This document shows positions 19,344 through 29,322 of a stretch of 64,000 bases of DNA, in pieces (the first letter of the stretch is position 1; each line of letters opens with the position of its first letter). Under the pieces are notes generated by a model, which was given only the letters and a program-made list of their open reading frames with translations, was not told the origin of the DNA and ran no database searches. Origin of the DNA: Lysinibacillus piscis (GTDB lineage: Bacteria; Bacillota; Bacilli; Bacillales_A; Planococcaceae); contig NZ_BRZA01000001.1 in assembly GCF_026012395.1 (NCBI RefSeq), positions 558,001 through 622,000 on the forward strand, written 5' to 3'. The translations under genes and the position numbers were made by a program.

Positions 19344-19354
19344 TCATTCAGATG

Positions 19355-20230
19355 CTATTCAATATTTTGCACTTGTTCACGCATTTTCTCTAAAATGGTT
19401 TTTGCCTGCACAACAGCTACAGCGGCCTCAGTCGATTGATTTTTAGAGCCAATCGTATTGATTTCACGATGAATTTCCTGCATTAAGAAATCTAATTTTC
19501 GTCCGATGGATACATTTTCAAGCAATGTTTCTGCTAGTTGTTGAAAATGACTTTCTAAACGATCCAATTCCTCAGAAATATCTACTCGTTCTGCAAATAT
19601 CGCTACTTCCGCTAACAGACGATCATCTAATAATGTTCCATTAGCAACTTCAGCTACTCTTTCTGTTAATCGTGTACGGTAACGCTCAACAGCAAGTGGT
19701 GAAAATGCACGAATTTGCTGCACTTGCTCCATTAACTGTTCTTTATATTGTACAACAACATCATGCAATTCCTTTCCTTCACGCTCACGCATTTGGACAA
19801 GTTGGTCAATTGCTTGTGACATTGCCTTCTCCACAGCCTGCAATACATCTGTTGCTGTCATTTGTGGTTTTTCTTGAACAAGTGCTTGCTCAAGTGATAA
19901 TAATTCTTGCATTGTCCACTTTTCTTCAAGTGGTACTTTACTTGCTAATTGTTCCTTTGCCTTACGATACGCTTCTATTAATGACCAATTAATTGCAATA
20001 GATTGTTCAATATTCTCTAAATCTTTCACGTAAACCATCACATCAATTTTACCACGTGATATTGCTTGTGAAATGAATTTTTTGGCAAAAACCTCTGCTT
20101 CAAGCCATTCTTTTGGGAATTTTGTTTGAATTTCTAAAAAACGATGATTGACTGAACGCATTTCTACAGTTAATTGAACATTCCCAGTTGTTGTGACACC
20201 TCTGCCAAAACCAGTCATACTACGCACCAA
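19355..20230 (-). CDS. yicC: YicC-family endoribonuclease (YloC)
   Basis: This 291-residue protein has the N-terminal YicC signature (SMTGFGR near residue 4) and the C-terminal DUF1732-type domain with GRKLDFLMQEIHREINTIGSK. Family members are metal-dependent endoribonucleases linked to stationary-phase RNA turnover. The likely start is TTG at 20230 after AAAGGTG, with GTG one codon on as an alternative. It is the first gene of the long minus-strand block ending at spoVM. Confidence 0.88.
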   Translation of the reverse strand: MVRSMTGFGRGVTTTGNVQLTVEMRSVNHRFLEIQTKFPKEWLEAEVFAKKFISQAISRGKIDVMVYVKDLENIEQSIAINWSLIEAYRKAKEQLASKVPLEEKWTMQELLSLEQALVQEKPQMTATDVLQAVEKAMSQAIDQLVQMREREGKELHDVVVQYKEQLMEQVQQIRAFSPLAVERYRTRLTERVAEVANGTLLDDRLLAEVAIFAERVDISEELDRLESHFQQLAETLLENVSIGRKLDFLMQEIHREINTIGSKNQSTEAAVAVVQAKTILEKMREQVQNIE

Positions 20231-20263
20231 GGTTCGTCACACCTTTCTTCGCATACTGTATTT

Positions 20264-20292
20264 ATTATAACATAAGCTCTATCACTTATGAT
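20264..20292 (-). promoter_or_regulatory. Extended -10 promoter of the yicC-spoVM block
   Basis: TATAAT (20269-20264, minus strand) is preceded by TGT, an extended -10. The -35 region (ATCATA) is weak. The predicted start is about 25 bases before the yicC start codon. Confidence 0.55.
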
Positions 20293-20383
20293 ATTTTCAG
20301 CATAAAAAAATACAGTACATATAAAAGATACTGTCATGATATAAACATACATCCTGTCAATCCAAGCATTCTTGTGTTAAAAA

Positions 20384-20392
20384 TGCTATGAT
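20384..20392 (+). promoter_or_regulatory. Possible extended -10 promoter of rqcH
   Basis: TGC followed by TATGAT (20387-20392) forms an extended -10 about 65 bases before the rqcH ATG. No good -35 hexamer is seen at 17 bp. Confidence 0.4.
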
Positions 20393-20458
20393 AAAGACAT
20401 TATTCAAATAATGATGAAAGACCAAAAATCACATATATTTTTGGAAAGAGGACTTGAA

Positions 20459-22165
20459 ATGGCATTTGACGGCTTATTTACACATGCAATGACTGTCGAC
20501 CTACAACAATTAGTAACAGGTCGTATTACAAAAATACATCAGCCCAATACGCAAGAAGTGGTTCTTCATATTCGTGCAAATGGACAAAATCATAAATTAC
20601 TATTTTCCATCCACCCATCCTATGCTCGTGTTCATTTAACAGAGCAAACAATTGACAATCCAGCAGAACCACCTATGTTTTGTATGCTCTTACGTAAGCA
20701 TTTAGAAGGTGGCTTTATTTCTTCAATTAAACAGCATGATTTTGATCGCATTATAATAGTAGAAATCGAGAGTAAAAATGAAATTGGTGACCCTATTGTG
20801 CGAGAATTACATGCAGAGATTATGGGACGACATAGTAATTTACTGCTAATAGATAAAGAGCAGACAAAAATTATCGATAGTTTAAAGCATTTACCACCTG
20901 CTGTAAATAGCTATCGTACTATTTTGCCAGGTCAGCCATATATCGCTCCTCCTGCACAGCAAAAATGGCATCCACTTGCGGTAACAGATGAACAAATTAG
21001 TACGTTTTTTCATGAGACAAAAACAGCTAAAGATGTTGTCTCACAATTTATGGGCTTCTCTCCATTACATGCAGAGGAATTATTATATCGACTTAGCCAA
21101 ACAAATGAGCAACAAACACGCTTTAAACATTTTATGGCTAGTTTTCATGCTGGTGGAACAGAACCTGTTTATGTAGTGAGTGACCAGAAAACATATTTTT
21201 CACCAATTCGTTTAACACATTTACAAGGTGATACGACTGTCTATCCAACTATTCACCAACTGTTAGATAGAGTATTTTTCGCACGTGCAGAACGCGACCG
21301 AGTAAAACAACAGGCTGGCGATTTAGAGCGTTGGCTACAAAACGAATTAGACAAATTACAATTAAAAATTAAAAAACTAACAAAAGATTATCAACAAGCT
21401 TCCAAGCTCGATCAATTCCAATTATATGGCGAGCTGCTGATGGCGAATATATATCAATTTGAGAAAGGTGCTAAAGAAGTAAGGGTTAGCAACTATTACA
21501 GTGAAGAGGGAGAACAAATCACGATTCCTCTGAGCGAACGAAAAACACCGATTGAAAATGCACAAAGCTACTATACGAAATATACAAAAGCAAAAAATGC
21601 GCTCATTATGGTGCAAGAACAACTTGAAAAAACAAAGGTGGAAATTGATTATTTTTCAATGCTTGCGCAACAAGTACAACAAGCATCACCAAAAGATATA
21701 GAAGAAATTCGAGAAGAGCTAGCAGAGCAAGGTTATTTAAAGTTACGTCACTTAAAGAAAAAGAAAAAACAGCACAAGCCTGAACCAGAGCAATACCTTT
21801 CTTCCACTGGCATCACTATATCTGTTGGCAAAAATAATAAGCAAAACGATATGTTAACTTTCAAAATAGCAAAACGTACAGATATTTGGTTGCATACGAA
21901 GGATATTCCTGGCTCACATGTTGTTATTCATGCAAGTGAACCAGATGACACAACATTAAGAGAAGCCGCAACACTCGCTGCTTATTTCTCTAAAGCTAGA
22001 GAGTCTTCTTCTGTACCTGTTGATTATACAGAGATTCGCCAAGTGAAAAAGCCTAATGGCGCTAAACCTGGCTTTGTTATTTATTTTGAACAAAAAACAC
22101 TTTATATGAATCCCGATGAAGCACTCGTTTTGCAATTAAAGAAAAATGGTCACACATCTAAATAA
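20459..22165 (+). CDS. rqcH: Ribosome quality control protein RqcH (NFACT family)
   Basis: This 568-residue NFACT protein binds peptidyl-tRNA on split 50S subunits and adds C-terminal alanine tails to stalled peptides; homologues were earlier named FbpA or YloA. An N-terminal NFACT-N domain (MAFDGLFTHAMT onward), a middle coiled-coil (about 275-425) and a C-terminal NFACT-R domain with DIWLHTKDIPGSHVVIHA are visible. I chose the ATG at 20459 because AGAGGA precedes it and the family begins MAFDG. It is divergent from yicC, as in Bacillus, and ends in its own terminator. Confidence 0.92.
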   Translation: MAFDGLFTHAMTVDLQQLVTGRITKIHQPNTQEVVLHIRANGQNHKLLFSIHPSYARVHLTEQTIDNPAEPPMFCMLLRKHLEGGFISSIKQHDFDRIIIVEIESKNEIGDPIVRELHAEIMGRHSNLLLIDKEQTKIIDSLKHLPPAVNSYRTILPGQPYIAPPAQQKWHPLAVTDEQISTFFHETKTAKDVVSQFMGFSPLHAEELLYRLSQTNEQQTRFKHFMASFHAGGTEPVYVVSDQKTYFSPIRLTHLQGDTTVYPTIHQLLDRVFFARAERDRVKQQAGDLERWLQNELDKLQLKIKKLTKDYQQASKLDQFQLYGELLMANIYQFEKGAKEVRVSNYYSEEGEQITIPLSERKTPIENAQSYYTKYTKAKNALIMVQEQLEKTKVEIDYFSMLAQQVQQASPKDIEEIREELAEQGYLKLRHLKKKKKQHKPEPEQYLSSTGITISVGKNNKQNDMLTFKIAKRTDIWLHTKDIPGSHVVIHASEPDDTTLREAATLAAYFSKARESSSVPVDYTEIRQVKKPNGAKPGFVIYFEQKTLYMNPDEALVLQLKKNGHTSK

Positions 22166-22175
22166 CTTGATGAGC

Positions 22176-22225
22176 ACTGTAGTACAGCAAATTTCCGTAA
22201 AATCATGCTGTACTACAGTTTTTTT
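22176..22225 (+). terminator. rqcH terminator
   Basis: A 14-bp perfect stem (22176-22189 with 22206-22219) is followed by seven Ts. Confidence 0.92.
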
Positions 22226-22705
22226 ACACTGAAGTAACTATTGCTTCCTTTTATAAAATGGTTTATACCTAACTATCTGTTCGTTTTACTATTCAGAACT
22301 TCATCACTTATTAAGATGGAATAAATGATATCAGATATGAAATAAATCACTTATTTCTTCAAAGATTTTCTACAAATTCATATAATTATCCAATCATCTC
22401 ACCTAAGACTTTTGAATCATTTTTCAAAAACGGGATATTTATCTAATAAAACAGAAAATTCTATATAATCAATTTTCTTTTTTATTTTTAATCATTTTTT
22501 GATTTTATTAGCAAATGAACATCAAATTTTTATCACCTAAACACTTCAATAATTTACTCCACTAAACCATTAAAATTTATTATTATTTAAAATGTCAGAT
22601 AATACTATATAAATTTGAATCTTTTTTATTTTATGCACAATCTATTTTTGGTATAGTAATTAAGAGCTTGTCAAATGGCTTAAAAAAGTATTAAGGGGGA
22701 TTTAC
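22226..22705 (+). other. AT-rich leader before oppA
   Basis: This stretch of about 480 bases is very AT-rich and holds no gene I can support. Near its end TATAGT (22652-22657) could be the -10 of the opp operon; the corresponding -35 (TTTTAT) is poor. An AAGGGGGA ribosome site precedes oppA. No riboswitch or T-box core was recognised. Confidence 0.4.
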
Positions 22706-24364
22706 ATGTTCAAAAACAAAAAGTTTTTATTGCTAACAGTCCTTGCAGTATTTTCATTAGTACTTGCTGCATGTGGCTTTGGTGGGGAATCGTCTGATGA
22801 CAAATCAAAAGACGACGGTAAAGATTCAGGTTCATCTGAAACAGCTTCTGCTAAAGAGTTAAACTTAATCGTAGCTTCTGAACCACCAGCAATGCATCCA
22901 GGACTTGCAACAGATACTACTTCTGGTGCACTTCTTCAAAACCTATTTGAAAACTTACTATCATATGATGTTGATGGTAAAGTAGTAGCAGGTGCTGCTG
23001 AAACTTGGGATATTAGTGAAGATCAATTAACTTACACATTCCATTTACGCGATTCAAAATGGACAAACGGTGATCCAGTAACTGCTGGTGACTTTGAATA
23101 TGCTTGGAAATGGGCTTTAAATCCAGAAAACGCATCTGAGTATGCTTCATTACTTTACCCAATTCAAGGTGCTGAAGCTTATAACTTAGGTGAAGGCGCA
23201 GTAGACGGCGTTGGTGTAAAAGCTGAAGACGAAAAAACGTTAGTTGTTACATTAGCACAACCAACACCTTACTTCTTAGAGCTAGTAGCTTTCAAAACGT
23301 ATGCTCCATTAAACCAAAAAGTGGTTGAAGCAAATACTGAATGGTACACAGACGCTGGTGCTGACTACGTTACAAACGGACCATTCGTATTAGATACTTG
23401 GAAACATAGTGATTCAATCGTTTTAAAGAAAAACCCAGAATATTGGGATGCTGCAAATGTAGCTTTAGAAACAATCAATATCGGTATGGTTGAAAATGAA
23501 TCAACTACTGTAACAATGTTCAAAAATGGTGAGATTGATTACTTAGGTTCTCCTTACGGATCTATCGCACTTGATGCAATCGATGGCTTCAAAGCTGACG
23601 GTACATTAAAAACAGCTAACTATGCTGGTGTATATTGGTACAAATTAAATACAAAAGATAAAATTACTGGTAACGTAAATATTCGTAAAGCATTAACTTT
23701 AGCAATTGACCGTCAAGGCTTAATCGACAACGTTGCTAAAGGTGAGCAAAAACCTGCATTAGGTATGGTTCCTTCAGCGATTTCTGGCTTTGAAGAAGAC
23801 CGTGGTTACTACAAAGACAATGATATCGAAGGCGCAAAAGCTGCTCTTGAAGCAGGTATGAAAGAACTAGGTATTAAAGATCCAAGCGAAATCAATATCA
23901 AACTTTCATTCAATACAAGTGAAGCACATGCTGCTATCGCTCAATACATCCAAGAAAATTGGAGCAAAAACCTTGGTATTTCAACAACACTTGATAACTC
24001 TGAATGGCAAGTTTACTTAGAAAAACTTAACCAATTAGACTACCAAGTAGGTCGTATGGGTTGGATTGCTGACTATAACGACGCTTACACATTCTTAGAA
24101 ATGTACAACACTGCAGCTAACGGTAACAATGATACTGGTTGGGAAAATGCAGAGTACAAAAAATTGTTAGACCAATCTATCGTTGAAGCAGATCCTGCAA
24201 AACGTTTAGAGCTATTGAAACAAGCTGAAGGAATCGCTGTATCTGAGTTCCCTGTTGCGCCAATCTACTACTACACTAACCTGTATGTTCAAAAAGATAG
24301 CGTGAAAAACATGAAACCAGATATGCTTGGTAACATCAAACTTAAATATGTTGATGTAGAATAA
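22706..24364 (+). CDS. oppA: Oligopeptide ABC transporter substrate-binding lipoprotein (OppA-like)
   Basis: This 552-residue lipoprotein of the family 5 extracellular solute-binding proteins captures peptides outside the membrane. The signal peptide ends in the lipobox LVLAAC with lipid-attached Cys23, followed by a Ser/Asp/Lys-rich linker to about residue 50. Binding-domain hallmarks include LTYTFHLRDSKWTNGDPVTA and WGWA-like aromatic patches. It is the first gene of oppABCDF. A partial terminator after it would allow more binding protein than permease. Confidence 0.9.
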   Translation: MFKNKKFLLLTVLAVFSLVLAACGFGGESSDDKSKDDGKDSGSSETASAKELNLIVASEPPAMHPGLATDTTSGALLQNLFENLLSYDVDGKVVAGAAETWDISEDQLTYTFHLRDSKWTNGDPVTAGDFEYAWKWALNPENASEYASLLYPIQGAEAYNLGEGAVDGVGVKAEDEKTLVVTLAQPTPYFLELVAFKTYAPLNQKVVEANTEWYTDAGADYVTNGPFVLDTWKHSDSIVLKKNPEYWDAANVALETINIGMVENESTTVTMFKNGEIDYLGSPYGSIALDAIDGFKADGTLKTANYAGVYWYKLNTKDKITGNVNIRKALTLAIDRQGLIDNVAKGEQKPALGMVPSAISGFEEDRGYYKDNDIEGAKAALEAGMKELGIKDPSEINIKLSFNTSEAHAAIAQYIQENWSKNLGISTTLDNSEWQVYLEKLNQLDYQVGRMGWIADYNDAYTFLEMYNTAANGNNDTGWENAEYKKLLDQSIVEADPAKRLELLKQAEGIAVSEFPVAPIYYYTNLYVQKDSVKNMKPDMLGNIKLKYVDVE

Positions 24365-24393
24365 TATTTACGATTTTTTTAAGCTCTCTAACG

Positions 24394-24437
24394 AAGAGCT
24401 GCCTCGTACCGTAATTGGCTACGAGTCAGCTCTTTTT
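24394..24437 (+). terminator. Attenuating terminator between oppA and oppB
   Basis: AAGAGCTGCCTCGTA (24394-24408) pairs with TACGAGTCAGCTCTT (24420-24434) with one mismatch and then runs into Ts. Its place inside the operon suggests partial read-through. Confidence 0.8.
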
Positions 24438-24500
24438 AAAATCCGATAAGGTGTTAAATTATCTGACAATTGAGAGTGTAAATTGAAGGAGGAGTTTTAT

Positions 24501-25430
24501 GTGATTAACTATATTTTGAAAAGGCTGATGTATATCCTTATAGCCCTTTTCGTCATCGTAACGGTTACGTTTTTCCTGATGCGTCTTGCTCCTGGTAGTC
24601 CTTTTGCGAGCGAACGTAACTTTCCACCACAAATTGAGGAAAAGTTAAACGAAACGTATGGATTAAATAACCCTTGGTATATTCAATATAAAGATTATTT
24701 AATCGATACGGCCTCATTTAATTTTGGCGAATCTATGAAATATAAGGCGCGCTCTACTAATGATATGATTTCTGAAAGTTTCCCTGTCTCATTAACTTTA
24801 GGGATTGAAGCAATGCTACTTGCAATTGGCTTTGGTGTATTAGCTGGTGTCATTGCAGCGCTTTATCATAATAAATTCCCAGATTATTTGGCAACGACCA
24901 TTGCGGTGCTTGGTATTTCAGTACCATCCTTTATTTTAGCTGGTTTAATGCAGTATTTCTTTGCCTATAAGTTAGGCTTATTCCCTGTAAGTGGTTGGAA
25001 AGGCTTCAATTATAGTATTTTACCAGCTCTTGCAATCGCTTTCTCACATGCAGGCTTTATTGCGAAATTAACACGTTCTAGTATGCTTGAACAAAATCAT
25101 AGTGAATATGTAAAAATGGCTCGTGCAAAGGGGCTTGGCAAATGGACAATCGTGTTCCGTCACACATTGCGTAATGCGCTATTACCAGTTATTACATATC
25201 TAGGCCCATTAACAGCTGGTGTTGTAACAGGTAGTTTCATCATTGAAAATATTTTCGCAATCCCTGGATTAGGTAAACACTTTGTTCAAAGTATTACAAA
25301 CCGTGACTATACGGTCATTATGGGTACAACAGTGTTCTATTCCATCATCCTTTTATTCGCTATCTTAATTGTTGATATTCTTTATACATTTATTGATCCG
25401 CGAATTAAATTGAAAGGAGCCAAAAAGTAA
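24501..25430 (+). CDS. oppB: Oligopeptide ABC transporter permease (OppB-like)
   Basis: This 309-residue membrane permease of the DppB/OppB type has six predicted helices, starting [13 protein letters not shown]. The cytoplasmic EAA loop is seen in [16 protein letters not shown]. It forms the channel with OppC. I chose the GTG at 24501 because GGAGGAG lies 5 bases before it; the frame is open upstream from a TTG but that would include the ribosome site. The stop shares one base with the oppC ATG. Confidence 0.92.
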   Translation: MINYILKRLMYILIALFVIVTVTFFLMRLAPGSPFASERNFPPQIEEKLNETYGLNNPWYIQYKDYLIDTASFNFGESMKYKARSTNDMISESFPVSLTLGIEAMLLAIGFGVLAGVIAALYHNKFPDYLATTIAVLGISVPSFILAGLMQYFFAYKLGLFPVSGWKGFNYSILPALAIAFSHAGFIAKLTRSSMLEQNHSEYVKMARAKGLGKWTIVFRHTLRNALLPVITYLGPLTAGVVTGSFIIENIFAIPGLGKHFVQSITNRDYTVIMGTTVFYSIILLFAILIVDILYTFIDPRIKLKGAKK

Positions 25431-26350
25431 TGACACAGCAACAAATTGAGAAAGATAAATTTAAAATTGTTGGTGGCAATCATGAAGCAACAGATAAATT
25501 GGCTGCTAAATCCGTATCGTTTTGGAAGGAAGTATTTTTACGCTTCTCACAAAATAAATTGGCGATTTTTGGTTTGATTTTATTAATTGTCATTGCATTA
25601 ATGGCAATTTTTGCTCCAATGCTATCACAATATAAATACAGTGACCAACTTGGTGTTTATAATTCACCACCTTCTGCAGATTTTTGGTTTGGTACAGATG
25701 ATTTAGGCCGTGATATTTTTGTTCGTATTTGGTACGGCGCACGTATTTCTCTATTTATCGGGATTACAGCAGCGATTATCGATTTAATTATTGGTGTACT
25801 TTGGGGTAGTATTTCAGGTTTAGCAGGCGGTCGTGTAGATAATATCATGATGCGTATCGCTGACGTTTTAACAGCTGTTCCTTATTTATTAGTTGTTATC
25901 GTATTATTAGTTGTTTTACAACCAGGGTTATTCCCAATGATTGTTGCCCTCTCTATTACAGGCTGGATTAATATGGCTCGTATTGTGCGTGGGGAAGTAT
26001 TATCCATTAAAAACCAAGAATATGTACTAGCTGCTCGTACATTAGGCGCTAATACAGGACATTTAATTTTGAAACATTTAATTCCAAATGCATTAGGGGC
26101 TATTTTAGTAACAATGACATTAACAATCCCTTCTGCCATTTTTACAGAATCATTTTTAAGCTACCTTGGCTTAGGTGTTCCTGCACCACAGGCATCTTGG
26201 GGAACGATGGCTTCTGAAGGGAATAAAGCGCTTGCTAGTGCACCTTGGCGTCTATTCTTCCCTGCTATCTTTATTTCATTAACAATTTTTGCATTCAATG
26301 CTGTTGGTGACGGCTTACGTGATGCACTTGATCCAAAACTACGTAAATAA
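25430..26350 (+). CDS. oppC: Oligopeptide ABC transporter permease (OppC-like)
   Basis: This 306-residue second channel subunit has a cytoplasmic N-terminal segment (about 1-45) and then six helices. The conserved FGTDDLGRDIFVRIWYGAR region and the EAA loop NQEYVLAARTLGANTG are visible. It is coupled to oppB by a TAATG overlap and followed closely by oppD. Typical length. Confidence 0.92.
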   Translation: MTQQQIEKDKFKIVGGNHEATDKLAAKSVSFWKEVFLRFSQNKLAIFGLILLIVIALMAIFAPMLSQYKYSDQLGVYNSPPSADFWFGTDDLGRDIFVRIWYGARISLFIGITAAIIDLIIGVLWGSISGLAGGRVDNIMMRIADVLTAVPYLLVVIVLLVVLQPGLFPMIVALSITGWINMARIVRGEVLSIKNQEYVLAARTLGANTGHLILKHLIPNALGAILVTMTLTIPSAIFTESFLSYLGLGVPAPQASWGTMASEGNKALASAPWRLFFPAIFISLTIFAFNAVGDGLRDALDPKLRK

Positions 26351-26363
26351 GGAGGTGGCCAAT

Positions 26364-27419
26364 GTGGCAAAAACAATTTTAGAAGTAAAAGATTTAAAAA
26401 TTAATTTCAAAACATATGCAGGACTTGTCCATGCTGTTCGTGGCGTGAACTTCGATTTAAAAGAAGGCGAAACACTTGCAATCGTAGGTGAGTCTGGCTC
26501 TGGTAAAAGTGTAACAAGCAATGCATTGATGAAACTGATCCCACAGCCACCTGGTATTTATGCATCAGGGCAAATTTTATTTAATGGTCGTGATTTAGTA
26601 CCATTAAGCGACAAAGAAATGTCGAAAGTACGTGGAAATGACATTGCGATGATTTTCCAAGATCCTATGACAAGCTTAAATCCAACAATGAAGGTTGGTC
26701 GTCAAATTACAGAGGTTATTTTACAACATAAAAAAGTATCAAAGGCAGATGCGAAAAAGCGTGCGATTGAACTTTTAACACAGGTAGGTATCCCCTTCCC
26801 TGAAAAACGCTATAATCAATACCCACATGAATTTTCTGGTGGTATGCGTCAACGTGTAGTCATTGCGATTGCATTGGCTGCTGATCCAAAGCTACTCATT
26901 GCGGATGAGCCAACAACAGCATTAGACGTAACAATTCAAGCACAAATTTTAGAATTGATGAAAGAAATCCAAAAGAATTCAAAAACATCCATCATCTTCA
27001 TTACCCATGATTTAGGCGTTGTAGCAAACGTTGCGGATCGTGTAGCTGTTATGTATGCTGGGCAAATCGTGGAATACGGTACTGTAGATGATATTTTCTA
27101 TAATCCTAAACATCCATATACATGGGGCTTACTTGGTTCAATGCCAGATTTAGACAATGATGCGGATGAGCTATTACGTACAATTCCTGGTTCACCACCA
27201 GATCTGATTCACCCACCAAGAGGTGATGCGTTTGCAGCACGTAATGAATATGCAATGGCTATTGACTATGAGCAAGAACCACCGATGTTCCAAGTGAGTG
27301 ATACACATTTTGCGAAAACATGGTTATTGCATCCTGATGCACCAAAAATCCCGCTGCCAGCTGCAGTTGCTAAACGGATTGAGGGCTATTTAGCAAAGGG
27401 GGCACAAGCAAATGACTAA
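26364..27419 (+). CDS. oppD: Oligopeptide ABC transporter ATPase (OppD-like)
   Basis: This 351-residue cytoplasmic ATPase drives peptide import together with OppF. Walker A GESGSGKS, the signature SGGMRQR, and Walker B LLIADEP are present. The GTG at 26364 follows GGAGGTGG; the frame is open upstream into oppC. The C-terminal region that carries a four-Cys cluster in many OppD proteins reads GDAFAARNEYA here, so the cluster is lost. It overlaps oppF by 8 bases. Confidence 0.92.
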   Translation: MAKTILEVKDLKINFKTYAGLVHAVRGVNFDLKEGETLAIVGESGSGKSVTSNALMKLIPQPPGIYASGQILFNGRDLVPLSDKEMSKVRGNDIAMIFQDPMTSLNPTMKVGRQITEVILQHKKVSKADAKKRAIELLTQVGIPFPEKRYNQYPHEFSGGMRQRVVIAIALAADPKLLIADEPTTALDVTIQAQILELMKEIQKNSKTSIIFITHDLGVVANVADRVAVMYAGQIVEYGTVDDIFYNPKHPYTWGLLGSMPDLDNDADELLRTIPGSPPDLIHPPRGDAFAARNEYAMAIDYEQEPPMFQVSDTHFAKTWLLHPDAPKIPLPAAVAKRIEGYLAKGAQAND

Positions 27420-28338
27420 AACAGGGGCAAAAAAAATTCTAGAAGTCAAAAATGTAAAGCAATATTTTGGTTCACCAAGCAACCCAATTAAAGCAATCGA
27501 TGGTATTAGCTTTGATGTCTATGAAGGTGAAACACTTGGCCTTGTTGGTGAATCTGGCTGTGGTAAATCGACTACAGGACGCTCTATTATCCGCTTATAC
27601 GATATTACAGATGGCGAAATCATTTTTGATGGTAAAGGCGTACATGGTAAAAAATCAAAAAGTGAGCTAAAAGAATTTAACCGTCAAATGCAAATGATCT
27701 TCCAAGATCCATATGCTTCATTAAATCCTCGTATGACAGCTGGGGAAATTATTAGTGAAGGTCTTGATATTCATGGTCTTTATAAAGATAAAAAAGTGCG
27801 TCGTGAAAAAATCAATGAGCTACTTGAGTCTGTTGGTTTAAACAAAGAACACGCAAATCGTTATGCCCATGAATTTTCTGGTGGTCAGCGTCAACGTATT
27901 GGTATCGCTCGTGCACTAAGTTTAGATCCAAAATTTATCATCGCAGACGAGCCGATTTCAGCACTAGACGTATCCATTCAAGCACAAGTTGTCAACTTAC
28001 TAAAACAACTGCAAAAAGAACGTGGCTTAACGTATCTTTTCATTGCCCATGACCTATCAATGGTAAAATACATTAGTGATCGTATCGCTGTTATGTATCG
28101 TGGGAAAATCATGGAAATCGGGAAGGCAGATGATATTTACCATCGTCCTGTGCACCCTTATACAAAATCATTATTATCAGCGATTCCACTACCTGATCCA
28201 ATATCAGAAAAGAGTCGTCAACGTATTCCTTACAAGCATACAGAAGTAGATGATAGTGCCACTTATCATGAAGTTGGTGAACAGCACTACGTATACGGTA
28301 CAGACGATTTAGTAAAAGGTTGGGTAGCAAATCGCTAA
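27412..28338 (+). CDS. oppF: Oligopeptide ABC transporter ATPase (OppF-like)
   Basis: This 308-residue second ATPase of the complex has Walker [10 protein letters not shown], signature SGGQRQR, Walker B FIIADEP and the usual OppF stretch [14 protein letters not shown]. It starts inside the oppD end, which implies translational coupling. Like its partner OppD it lacks the C-terminal Cys cluster. A long perfect terminator follows, closing the operon. Confidence 0.92.
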   Translation: MTKTGAKKILEVKNVKQYFGSPSNPIKAIDGISFDVYEGETLGLVGESGCGKSTTGRSIIRLYDITDGEIIFDGKGVHGKKSKSELKEFNRQMQMIFQDPYASLNPRMTAGEIISEGLDIHGLYKDKKVRREKINELLESVGLNKEHANRYAHEFSGGQRQRIGIARALSLDPKFIIADEPISALDVSIQAQVVNLLKQLQKERGLTYLFIAHDLSMVKYISDRIAVMYRGKIMEIGKADDIYHRPVHPYTKSLLSAIPLPDPISEKSRQRIPYKHTEVDDSATYHEVGEQHYVYGTDDLVKGWVANR

Positions 28339-28345
28339 TCTATTT

Positions 28346-28387
28346 AAAAGAGCTTAAACAGCAGGCTAATGCTGTTTAAGCTCTTTT
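28346..28387 (+). terminator. oppABCDF terminator
   Basis: A perfect 18-bp stem (28346-28363 with 28370-28387) has a 6-nt loop and ends in TTTT. Confidence 0.93.
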
Positions 28388-28420
28388 CATAGTTTGTTTA
28401 TATGTCGCCATCTTTTACTA

Positions 28421-28488
28421 AATGTCGAATATTGTAGAAATTTTTAGATAAAATAGTCTTTAATAGATGTTTACCCATATATTATACT
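28421..28488 (+). promoter_or_regulatory. Promoter 1 with tandem Spo0A-like boxes
   Basis: A 28-bp element (28421-28448) contains TGTCGAA (28423-28429), an exact 0A box, and TGTAGAA (28433-28439), a one-mismatch box exactly 10 bp further on. A -10-like TATACT lies at 28483-28488. The same 28 bp recur at 29225-29252, again 60 bp before a -10. Spo0A binding is inferred from the box sequence and helical spacing. Confidence 0.55.
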
Positions 28489-28520
28489 ATGTATATACCA
28501 TAGCAAAGGGGGAAATAATT

Positions 28521-28646
28521 ATGAAAAAAGTTATTAGTATCGTACTTACAGTTCTATGTCTGGCTGCATTTACAGTAAGTCCTATTGCAACTCCTACAGC
28601 AGATGCTGCTATAAAATGCCATAAGCCTTGCCTTGAGCGCACATGA
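28521..28646 (+). CDS. Small secreted Cys-pair peptide 1
   Basis: This 41-residue precursor starts with two Lys and a hydrophobic stretch of about 18 residues (a Sec signal peptide). A likely signal peptidase site after TADA or TADAA would release a peptide near IKCHKPCLERT, with two Cys three residues apart. A GGGGGAAAT ribosome site precedes the ATG and a terminator follows, so it is a complete single-gene unit. It has the size of Phr-type or other secreted signalling or toxic peptides, but no Rap, processing or immunity gene adjoins it. Function unknown; similarity to peptide 2 lies mostly in the leader and promoter. Confidence 0.7.
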   Translation: MKKVISIVLTVLCLAAFTVSPIATPTADAAIKCHKPCLERT

Positions 28647-28652
28647 CTTTCT

Positions 28653-28686
28653 AAAAATAGCTAACGACAATGTTAGCTATTTTTTT
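28653..28686 (+). terminator. Terminator of peptide gene 1
   Basis: AAAAATAGCTAAC (28653-28665) pairs with GTTAGCTATTTTT (28672-28684) across a 6-nt loop and ends in Ts. Confidence 0.88.
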
Positions 28687-29224
28687 CATTTCTCTATTCT
28701 GACAAAAATTCTACTGACTATTTTGTCTTTCAACACTATGAGCGCTCATTATTTGGACAATTTGTTTTTCTCCATTCTTCTCAAACGACTTTCGTTGCGC
28801 ATCCCTTGTTCCAATAGCCTTTTATAATGTGAAATTCAATCATCTATATGGTTGATTTTCTAATTGTTTCCATAATCGTTCCGCAAGCTCCTTAAACTTT
28901 TCTTCCTCTTTTAATATTACAGCTCATAATCCATAGTTATACTCTTTATAACTATCAATAACTCTTATGTATCTTCTGAAATCAATTCTCTAAAATGCAG
29001 ACTCTTTATTTTCATTAATTTCAAGATTACCACCATTTTTTATGAAATTTAACGTTAAATCTTATGCATATTAGTATATTTTCTTATTTTGCACTAAACT
29101 ACTTGTTGATGGTATAAGAATTAAAAAAGCACATTATTATTGATAATCACTTTATTGTAAATAAAACAACTTTCATTATCTATTAACACTTATATCTCTA
29201 ATAAAAATATCTTCTACTAAATAG
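28687..29224. other. Non-coding AT-rich gap between the two peptide genes
   Basis: About 540 bases hold no supported gene, RNA or repeat. Short open frames here lack ribosome sites and family resemblance. Its position between two copies of a peptide unit fits a tandem duplication whose spacer has decayed. Confidence 0.4.
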
Positions 29225-29292
29225 AATGTCGAATATTGTAGAAATTTTTAGAAAATAAACACTTTTCTAACTGTATATCTATATATTATAAT
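29225..29292 (+). promoter_or_regulatory. Promoter 2 with tandem Spo0A-like boxes
   Basis: The same 28-bp element as upstream (29225-29252) carries TGTCGAA (29227-29233) and TGTAGAA (29237-29243). A consensus TATAAT follows at 29287-29292. The distance from box to -10 is 60 bp in both copies, although the bases between them have diverged. Confidence 0.58.
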
Positions 29293-29322
29293 ATATATAA
29301 TCTAACTAAGGAGGAAATAATT

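Noticed and set aside
22226-22705. Possible T-box or riboswitch before oppA
   Set aside because: No T-box motif, specifier loop or terminator/antiterminator pair was found in this AT-rich leader.
28633-28827. A 64-codon plus-strand open frame overlapping the end of peptide gene 1
   Set aside because: It starts inside the peptide gene, crosses that gene's terminator and has no ribosome site or family resemblance.
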